Shown here: piece after piece, positions 6,924-12,959 of the stretch
Layout of the letters: each line of letters begins with the position of its first letter
How positions within the stretch are numbered: position 1 is the stretch's first letter
From: Acidobacteriota bacterium
GTDB lineage: Bacteria > Acidobacteriota > Vicinamibacteria > Vicinamibacterales > UBA2999
Assembly (NCBI GenBank): GCA_947465645.1
Contig: CANIBQ010000120.1
Location: forward strand, 1 to 12,959
Length of the DNA stretch: 12,959 nucleotides
Reading direction: 5' to 3'
Translations under genes and position numbers: made by a program
The notes under the pieces: generated by a model
Told to the model about the DNA's origin: nothing
Seen by the model: the letters and a program-made list of their open reading frames with translations, nothing else
Database searches by the model: none

Positions 6924-7840
6924 TTTCCGCGTTCGACGATCCAGCGCCCGATCTGAAGAAGCCGCGAATCGGCGAGATTGGCAGAGGCGAGCGCCGCGCC
7001 GGCGCGCGCGAGGCACTCGGCGGCCATCTGCCGCGACCGGGCGACGCCGTACAGTGCGGGATAGGTCGGCTTGCCTGCCGCCGCATCCTTCCCGGCCGTC
7101 TTGCCCAGGTCGGCCGACGCTCCGTCCACGTCGAGCACGTCGTCGATGATCTGAAACGCCAGGCCGAGCTCGGTGGCCGCGGTCTCGATCGCGTTGATGT
7201 CGTGTTCGGTTCCGCCCCCCACGATCGCGCCGGCCACGGCGGACGCACGGATGAGCGCGCCCGTCTTCCTCGCGTGCATGGCGCGAAGGCCGTCGGCATC
7301 GAGCGGCGGCGCCAGTTGTCCCTTGGGATCGGGCGTGACGCACGCAAGGTCGAGCGCCTGCCCGCCCACCATGCCGGCGGCTCCGGCAGCCGCGGCGATG
7401 ACGCCGATGACCCGCAGCGTGCGAGCCGCCACGGCGGGATCGGTGGCGCGAGTCTCGCGCGCGAGCAGGGCGAACGCCTCAGTGAGCAGGCCGTCCCCAG
7501 CGAGAATCGCCATGCCTTCACCCGCCACGACGTGCAGCGTCGGACGGCCGCGGCGCATGGTGTCGTTGTCCATCGCCGGAAGGTCGTCGTGGATCAGCGA
7601 GTACGTGTGAATGAGCTCGATAGCGCAGGCCGCGGGCATCGCGTCGCCGCGGCTGCCTCCAACCGCTTCGGCGCTTGCCAGGCACAGCACGGGACGCAGG
7701 CGCTTGCCGCCGGCGGTGACGCTGTAGCGCATGGCGTCGGCGACCACCCCGGGACAGCCGGGCGGGCGCGGCAGCGCCGCATCGAGCGCCGCGTCGATGT
7801 CGGCGCGGCAGGCCTCCAGGTATTCAGCGAGCGTCGTCAT
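6920..7840 (-). CDS. ispA: Polyprenyl (farnesyl/geranylgeranyl) diphosphate synthase
   Basis: A 306-residue all-helical trans-prenyltransferase that condenses IPP with allylic diphosphates. It has GGKRLRP (44-50), HTYSLIHDDLPAMDND (78-93) with the first Asp-rich motif Asp85-Asp86..Asp91, RRGRPTLH (97-103), GGQALDL (159-165), KTGALI (192-197) and the second Asp-rich motif IIDDVLD (231-237). The four-residue spacing in the first motif is the bacterial type of E. coli IspA, so C15 is the likeliest product, with C20 possible. The product supplies undecaprenyl-phosphate and quinone synthesis. Its ATG lies 17 bp inside the end of xseB. dxs, often found between ispA and tlyA, is absent here. Confidence 0.94.
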   Translation of the reverse strand: MTTLAEYLEACRADIDAALDAALPRPPGCPGVVADAMRYSVTAGGKRLRPVLCLASAEAVGGSRGDAMPAACAIELIHTYSLIHDDLPAMDNDTMRRGRPTLHVVAGEGMAILAGDGLLTEAFALLARETRATDPAVAARTLRVIGVIAAAAGAAGMVGGQALDLACVTPDPKGQLAPPLDADGLRAMHARKTGALIRASAVAGAIVGGGTEHDINAIETAATELGLAFQIIDDVLDVDGASADLGKTAGKDAAAGKPTYPALYGVARSRQMAAECLARAGAALASANLADSRLLQIGRWIVERGN

Positions 7841-8057
7841 CGCCGAGCGTTGCCGGCTTCAGCTCCCCTCGCTCGTTGAGGATCTCGATTCGGCGCTCCG
7901 CCTCCTCGAGACGGGAGTGACAGAACCGCGAAAGATGGACGCCGCGCTCGTACAGCTCGAGCGATTTCTCCAGCGACAAGTCGCCTTCCTCGAGCTTCTT
8001 GACGATGGTGTCGAGCTCGGCGATTGCGGCTTCGAAGTCTTTGATGGTTGGGTCCAT
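7824..8057 (-). CDS. xseB: Exodeoxyribonuclease VII small subunit
   Basis: A 77-residue helical protein of typical length. The family motif is clear: FEAAIAELDTIVKKLEEGDL (8-27), SLEKSLELYERGVHL, then CHSRLEEAERRIEIL. Several copies of XseB bind one XseA and are needed for exonuclease VII, which degrades single-stranded DNA from both ends in mismatch and damage repair. It is separated from the xseA stop by 48 bp made of heptamer repeats. Only GGCAACGA precedes the ATG, so ribosome loading probably depends on that repeat or on coupling with xseA. Its 3' end overlaps ispA by 17 bp. Confidence 0.95.
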   Translation of the reverse strand: MDPTIKDFEAAIAELDTIVKKLEEGDLSLEKSLELYERGVHLSRFCHSRLEEAERRIEILNERGELKPATLGDDDAR

Positions 8058-8059
8058 TC

Positions 8060-8136
8060 GTTGCCAGTTGCCAGTTGCCAGTTGCCAGTTGCCAGTTGTC
8101 AGTTGTCAGTTGTCGGTTGTCAGTTGTCGGTTGTCA
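8060..8136. repeat. Heptanucleotide tandem repeat, 11 units
   Basis: Eleven consecutive 7-bp units on the plus strand: five GTTGCCA, then GTTGTCA, GTTGTCA, GTTGTCG, GTTGTCA, GTTGTCG and GTTGTCA. On the transcribed strand the units are TGGCAAC, TGACAAC and CGACAAC. Four and a half units form the last codons and stop of xseA; the rest fill the gap before xseB, ending two bases before its ATG. No spacers are present, so it is not CRISPR. Because 7 is not a multiple of 3, a change in copy number would alter the end of XseA and the gap length. It resembles the short tandem heptamers (STRR) of cyanobacteria in kind. Confidence 0.97.
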
Positions 8137-9506
8137 GCGTCGGGGCTGGAACCTGTGACATCACAATCCAGTTCGCCTCGCTCAACCTTCACATGGACGC
8201 GTTCGCCAAGCGATACCTTCGACGCGTCGCGAATGATCATCGTGTGGTCCGCGTTCCAGCAGACGGCATAGCCACGCCCGAGCACGGCGAGTGGGCTGAG
8301 CGCCTCGAGCCTGGCGGCGGTGCCGCGCAGCCTCGCGTCGGCTGAATGACGCGTGCGGGTGAGAGCCGCGCCAAGCCGGCTGTCGGCGGCCACCAGCCGG
8401 CTGCGGACGCCGCCGAGCCGGACGCGGATGTCGAAGGTGTCGAGCTTTCTTCGCATCGCCTGGTACATCCGTCCGCGCGCGGCGAGCTGCGAGAGCAACG
8501 CGCGGCCGGGACGGGCGTCGAGCGCCCGCAGACGCGATTCGAGGCGGTGCAGGCGGGTCTGCATGCCGCTGGTCACGCCGTGCGCGAGGCGATCGATGCG
8601 CGCGTAGAAGTCGTCCTTGCGCGAGACCACCATTTCGGCGGCCGCCGACGGCGTGGGCGCCCGAAGGTCTGCGACGAAGTCCGCGATCGTCACGTCGGTT
8701 TCGTGTCCAACCGCGGAGATCGTCGGCACCGGACAGCCGGCAATCGCCCGTGCCACGACCTCCTCGTTGAAGGCCCACAGGTCTTCGATCGAGCCGCCGC
8801 CGCGGCCGACAATGACCACGTCTACCCCGGGGACCTTGCCGATCGCGCTCAAGGCACGCGCGATGTCGAGCGCCGAGCCTTCTCCCTGCACGCGCGTCGG
8901 ACGGATGATGAGGTGCGCATTCGGATACCGCCGACGCAGTACCTGGATGATGTCGCGCACCGCCGCGCCATCGAGAGAGGTGACGATGCCGATCTTGCGA
9001 GGCAGTGCGGGCAGCGGACGCTTTCGACGCGGGTCGAACAGGCCCTCCGCCGAGAGGCGCTGCTTGAGCTGTTCGAATGCCAGTTGCAGCGCGCCGAGGC
9101 CCTCGGGCTCGAGATGCTCGCAGACGATCTGGTACTCGCCCTTCGGGTCGTACACGCTCACCCGTCCGCGCGCGACGACGCGGAGCCCGTCCTGCGGCTT
9201 GAAGCGGAGGTAGCGCAGCGCGGAGCGGAACATCACGCCCTTGATCTGCGCGGCCTCGTCTTTGAGCGTGAAGTACAGGTGGCCGGTGTTCCACACGCGG
9301 CAGTTCGACAGCTCGCCCTCGACCCAGACCTCGACGAACCGCTCCTCGAGCAGCGCGCGAATATCGGCCGTCAGCTCCGCTACGCTGAAGACTCGCCGCG
9401 TGGCCGGGGTCTTCGCGGCCGGCTGCGGCTCCTCAGCCTCGGGCTTGCCCACCGAAGCTTCAGCGGAGGTGGGTTCCTCGAACGGCAGGTCGAAGAGAGA
9501 GGTCAT
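8106..9506 (-). CDS. xseA: Exodeoxyribonuclease VII large subunit
   Basis: The 466-residue catalytic subunit of exonuclease VII. The OB-fold DNA-binding domain (about 38-135) has FSVAELT, VWVEGELSN and GHLYFTLKD. The catalytic domain has IGIVTSLDGAAVRDI (172-186), RPTRVQGEGS, VIVGRGGGSIEDLWAFNEE (231-249) and ISAVGHETDVTIADFVADLR (263-282). A long coiled-coil arm (about 295-400) and SPLAVLGRGYA follow. Two parts look acquired. Residues about 12-21 come from a palindromic repeat, and the last nine residues (DNRQLTTDN) are translated heptamer repeat, extending the protein past the usual end near the Cys-Asp-Val strand. The ATG at 9506 lies 47 bp inside ymdB. A GTG at codon 19 is an alternative start, but MTSLFDLPFEE looks like a genuine N-terminus. 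Confidence 0.95.
   Translation of the reverse strand: MTSLFDLPFEEPTSAEASVGKPEAEEPQPAAKTPATRRVFSVAELTADIRALLEERFVEVWVEGELSNCRVWNTGHLYFTLKDEAAQIKGVMFRSALRYLRFKPQDGLRVVARGRVSVYDPKGEYQIVCEHLEPEGLGALQLAFEQLKQRLSAEGLFDPRRKRPLPALPRKIGIVTSLDGAAVRDIIQVLRRRYPNAHLIIRPTRVQGEGSALDIARALSAIGKVPGVDVVIVGRGGGSIEDLWAFNEEVVARAIAGCPVPTISAVGHETDVTIADFVADLRAPTPSAAAEMVVSRKDDFYARIDRLAHGVTSGMQTRLHRLESRLRALDARPGRALLSQLAARGRMYQAMRRKLDTFDIRVRLGGVRSRLVAADSRLGAALTRTRHSADARLRGTAARLEALSPLAVLGRGYAVCWNADHTMIIRDASKVSLGERVHVKVERGELDCDVTGSSPDADNRQLTTDN
9448..9473. repeat. 26-bp palindromic repeat at the ymdB/xseA overlap
   Basis: Terminal arms CCCACC (9448-9453) and GGTGGG (9468-9473) enclose the self-complementary octamer GAAGCTTC, giving a hairpin-capable element. 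On the minus strand it is read in two frames. In xseA it encodes about PTSAEASVG in the variable N-terminus; in ymdB it encodes the final HLR and the TGA stop. Similar short palindromes inserted in coding sequence are known, for example Rickettsia palindromic elements; whether this is a multi-copy family here cannot be told from one copy. Confidence 0.6.
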
Positions 9507-10293
9507 TGAGCTCTGATTCGGAATAGCTGATGCGCCGCACCGCGCTGGCGCGGCCCGTCCGGTCGTCTGCGGAGACGACCACCCCGTTCAACCGCGGGTT
9601 GCCGGTGGCGGGCTCGAACCGCGACGGCATGGCGTTCAGGAACCGCCCCAGCGACGGCTCGCGCTCCATCCCGATAATGCCGTCGTGCGGCCCCGTCATC
9701 CCGGCGTCGGTGAGATACGCGGTGCCGTTGGGCAGGATGCGCTCGTCCGCCGTCTGCACGTGCGTGTGGGTGCCGAACATCGCGGTGACCTTGCCGTCGA
9801 GGTGCCAGCCCATCGCGATCTTCTCGCTCGTGGCCTCGGCGTGGAAGTCGACGATGATGACGCGCGTCTTGTGGCGGATGGCTTCGATCTCGCGCTGCAC
9901 CACCGCGAACGGGTCGTCGATGTTCAACATGAACACACGCCCCATGACGTTGATCACGCCGATCGCGCGCCCGTCGCCGGTCTGCGCCACATAGGATCCG
10001 CGGCCGGGCACGCCGGCGGGATAGTTCGCCGGCCGGAGGAGCCGCGGCTCGGTGGCGATGTAATCGATCGCTTCCTTCTTGTCCCAGATATGGTTGCCCG
10101 AGGTCATCACGTCCACGCCCCACTCGAGCAGCGTGTCGCCGATCTCCTTGGTGATGCCGAAGCCGTTTGCGGAGTTTTCCGCATTCGCAATCACGAGATC
10201 GATCTCGTGCTCCTCGATGAGTCCCCGCAGTCCCTTGCGTACCAGCTCGCGTCCCGGCTTGCCGACAATGTCGCCGACGAACAGGATGTTCAT
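9460..10293 (-). CDS. ymdB: YmdB-type metallophosphoesterase (2',3'-cyclic-nucleotide phosphodiesterase)
   Basis: A 277-residue calcineurin-like phosphoesterase of the TIGR00282/YmdB family. The metal-binding residues are all present: Asp8 in FVGDIVGKPG, Glu39 and Asn40 in NAENSANGFG, Asn67-His68 in TSGNHIWDK, His151 in VDFHAEATSEK, and His176/His178 in GTHTHVQTAD. MTGPHDGIIGME is also typical. In Bacillus subtilis YmdB hydrolyses cyclic nucleotides and affects biofilm and RNA metabolism; the role here is inferred. The tail beyond about residue 262 is family-atypical and ends in a stop supplied by a palindromic repeat. It starts by an ATGA overlap with hsp20 and overlaps xseA by 47 bp. Confidence 0.94.
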   Translation of the reverse strand: MNILFVGDIVGKPGRELVRKGLRGLIEEHEIDLVIANAENSANGFGITKEIGDTLLEWGVDVMTSGNHIWDKKEAIDYIATEPRLLRPANYPAGVPGRGSYVAQTGDGRAIGVINVMGRVFMLNIDDPFAVVQREIEAIRHKTRVIIVDFHAEATSEKIAMGWHLDGKVTAMFGTHTHVQTADERILPNGTAYLTDAGMTGPHDGIIGMEREPSLGRFLNAMPSRFEPATGNPRLNGVVVSADDRTGRASAVRRISYSESELNDLSLRPAVRGTHLR

Positions 10294-10790
10294 GGCTGGC
10301 GCTTGTCGGCGCGATCCCGGGACGCGTCGGTGCGATGGTGCGACGATGCGACGGGAATGCGGTGTGGCGTATTGCGGCGGTCGTCGAGCTTCGGCAGCAC
10401 GATGGTGAGCTCGCCGTCGCGCAGCGTCGCCGTGGCGCGTGCCACGGCGAAGGCGCCGTTCAGCCGCACCGCGCGCGCGAAGCGCCCGAACTCGCGCTCC
10501 ACCAGGTGGAAGGTCTGTTGCGGCCCGGCCGGGAGCGGCGCCTTCTCGCCGGCGATGATCACAACGCTGGCTCGGAAGAGGACGCGGAGCGCATCGCCCG
10601 GCACGCCCGAGACGTCGACAACGATCTCGACCGAGTGGTCGGTTTCAAGCACGTCCAGCGACGGATGGCATTCCCCAGAAAACGCCCGCTGCTCCTGCTG
10701 GAGGTGCCTCGCCAGGTCTTCGAAAAGCCCGCGGATGTCCTCGGCAAGCTCGTTGGTTTCGCCCGAGGGAATAAAGGAGAACTGGGCCAT
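10290..10790 (-). CDS. Small heat shock protein (Hsp20/alpha-crystallin)
   Basis: A 166-residue ATP-independent holdase chaperone. A 40-residue N-terminal arm precedes the alpha-crystallin domain (about 42-135: PSLDVLETDHSVEIVVDVSG, REFGRFARAVRLNG and the signature ATLRDGELTIVLPK). The C-terminal IPV at 125-127 matches the I-x-I/V oligomerisation motif. A basic, His- and Arg-rich tail follows. The ATG at 10790 is chosen because MAQFSFIPSG begins the arm; the reading frame continues further upstream without family similarity. It is the first gene of the leftward operon, with its stop overlapping the ymdB start (ATGA), so heat-shock control here could affect the whole operon. No convincing promoter is visible in the 35 bp between it and the pseudogene. 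Confidence 0.9.
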   Translation of the reverse strand: MAQFSFIPSGETNELAEDIRGLFEDLARHLQQEQRAFSGECHPSLDVLETDHSVEIVVDVSGVPGDALRVLFRASVVIIAGEKAPLPAGPQQTFHLVEREFGRFARAVRLNGAFAVARATATLRDGELTIVLPKLDDRRNTPHRIPVASSHHRTDASRDRADKRQP

Positions 10791-10825
10791 CGGCGACCCA
10801 TGATCGCACAATACCCACAGGCCGC

Positions 10826-11187
10826 ATGACCGAATCCTTCCAGCAGCGAATCGCCCTTCTCGCGTCAGACCGGGAATCGGGCGCGTCGGAGATTCTCGAC
10901 GAGGTATTGAGTGTGTTTCGTGACGCCGTGGCCGAAGGCGTTGCGCTGATGCCGGGGTGACCGTCCTCGAACGGATCGCCGAGAGCCGGCAGTTGCGGGT
11001 GTGGCGCAGTGAAAGCCGGCCGGCGCTGGAGGGACGCCGCCTGGCCGCGCGCCTCGCCGCCTCGGGCATTACCGTGACCTGTTTCAGCGATGCGGTTGCC
11101 CCCGACATGGGCGTTCTAGGCTCAGCGCTGGCCATCGACGTGTGCGAAGGCGGTCAGCCGCGACCAACCTCCAGGCCTCATCGATAA
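10826..11187 (+). pseudogene. Decayed eIF-2B-family (MtnA/ribose-bisphosphate-isomerase-like) gene
   Basis: Two open stretches in different frames together resemble an eIF-2B-family protein of about 300 residues. The first (10826-10960, 44 residues, MTESFQQRIALLASDRESGA...) looks like the family's helical N-terminus. The second (10957-11187, beginning at a GTGA overlap) carries TVLERIAES and ESRPALEGRRLAARLAASGI-TVTCFSDA, the typical 'ESRP.l.GR.LA..L...GI.VT...D' block of the catalytic half. Roughly 70-100 residues that should lie between them are missing. The downstream GADA and NK.GT motifs are absent too. Internal deletion, a frameshift and 3' truncation indicate a pseudogene. Family recognition is from pattern memory and moderately sure; two unrelated small ORFs is the alternative. 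Confidence 0.6.
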
Positions 11188-11252
11188 ACTCCACTAAAAC
11201 AAGGGCTTGAAGCTGGAGGAATCTGTCCAGGCAATATATGAGTCCTATTGAC

Positions 11253-11262
11253 TTAGATCTAA
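11253..11262. promoter_or_regulatory. Perfect 10-bp palindrome upstream of the dnaK promoter
   Basis: TTAGATCTAA is an exact inverted repeat ending 3 bp before the dnaK -35 box, within an AT-rich leader that contrasts with the GC-rich surroundings. It could be a half or whole operator for a heat-shock regulator, but it is not the CIRCE (TTAGCACTC..GAGTGCTAA) or HAIR (CTTGAGT..ACTCAAG) element. A chance palindrome is possible. Confidence 0.3.
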
Positions 11263-11265
11263 TGC

Positions 11266-11293
11266 TTGACATGCACTCACATCTTGTTATCAT
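11266..11293 (+). promoter_or_regulatory. Sigma70-type promoter of dnaK
   Basis: A consensus -35 box TTGACA (11266-11271) is followed after 16 bp by TATCAT (11288-11293), one change from TATAAT. The predicted transcription start is near 11300, leaving a 5' leader of about 23 nt. The context is the most AT-rich stretch of the window. The -35 is too close to the bacterial vegetative consensus to suggest a sigma32-type promoter (CTTGAA..CCCCAT), so stress control, if any, would be by a repressor. Confidence 0.75.
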
Positions 11294-11305
11294 GGGAACA
11301 CGAAC

Positions 11306-11313
11306 GAAGGGGA
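11306..11313 (+). promoter_or_regulatory. Strong Shine-Dalgarno of dnaK
   Basis: GAAGGGGA lies 9 bases before the ATG at 11323 and is the clearest ribosome-binding site in the window. It fixes the dnaK start and fits the high expression expected for this chaperone. Confidence 0.8.
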
Positions 11314-11322
11314 ACCCAAATA

Positions 11323-12959
<1,637 letters not shown>

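Noticed and set aside
6310..7521. Long minus-strand frame overlapping ispA and tlyA in a third frame
   Set aside because: Arg/Pro/Ser-rich translation without motifs; both ispA and tlyA have complete catalytic signatures in their own frames.
8060..8136. CRISPR array
   Set aside because: Units are 7 bp, contiguous and without spacers, and no cas genes are nearby.
8346..10803. Large plus-strand frames opposite xseA, ymdB and hsp20 (8346-9509, 9685-10803)
   Set aside because: No family motifs and compositionally mirror the real genes on the other strand.
11240..11285. CIRCE operator upstream of dnaK
   Set aside because: GCACTC is present at 11273-11278 but no matching GAGTGC at nine bases, so the inverted repeat is absent.
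10791..11322. Novel accessory or defence gene in the hsp20-dnaK interval
   Set aside because: The only coding signal is the broken eIF-2B-like remnant; the rest is the dnaK promoter and leader.

Overview
This is a GC-rich, gene-dense stretch of bacterial chromosome made almost entirely of housekeeping genes. Gene content, high GC, long overlapping operons and several families of short interspersed repeats would fit a Gram-negative-type bacterium such as an Acidobacteriota member (perhaps Vicinamibacteria). That assignment is an inference from general resemblance, not from a marker tree. An EnvC-type divisome activator argues for an outer-membrane-bearing cell envelope. There is no phage, transposase, CRISPR array or recognisable defence system.

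Layout. Positions 1-3777 are read leftwards: envC-like amidase activator, an S41/CtpA-type protein, tRNA-Val(GAC), then thrS running off the left edge. Positions 3801-5317 are read rightwards: ruvX (yqgF) and mltG, fused by a one-base stop/start overlap. They meet nadK tail to tail with 5 bp between them. Positions 5323-10790 form one long leftward operon, in transcription order hsp20, ymdB, xseA, xseB, ispA, tlyA, nadK. Nearly all its junctions overlap (4, 47, 17, 4 and 4 bp); the single gap, xseA-xseB, is filled by a heptanucleotide repeat. Positions 10826-11187 hold the decayed remains of what looks like an eIF-2B-family gene. From 11188 an AT-rich leader with a strong sigma70-type promoter drives dnaK, which runs off the right edge.

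How the genes fit together. envC, the S41-like gene and mltG all concern peptidoglycan remodelling. thrS and tRNA-Val serve translation, while ruvX and tlyA act on rRNA maturation or modification. xseA/xseB form exonuclease VII. ispA makes the prenyl diphosphate that feeds undecaprenyl and quinone synthesis, nadK makes NADP, and ymdB is a cyclic-nucleotide phosphodiesterase. hsp20 and dnaK flank the same divergent region.

The most notable observations are: (1) the S41 'protease' next to envC has lost both catalytic residues (Ser to Gly291, Lys to Arg316), so an apparently non-proteolytic PDZ/S41 protein is paired with an EnvC whose LytM domain is itself non-catalytic; (2) palindromic repeats sit inside coding sequence at the N-termini of EnvC and XseA, the latter also supplying the stop codon of ymdB; (3) an 11-unit, 7-bp tandem repeat forms the 3' end of xseA and the whole xseA-xseB gap; (4) a near-ideal G-quadruplex motif lies between tRNA-Val and the S41-like gene. 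I found no convincing new multi-gene system.
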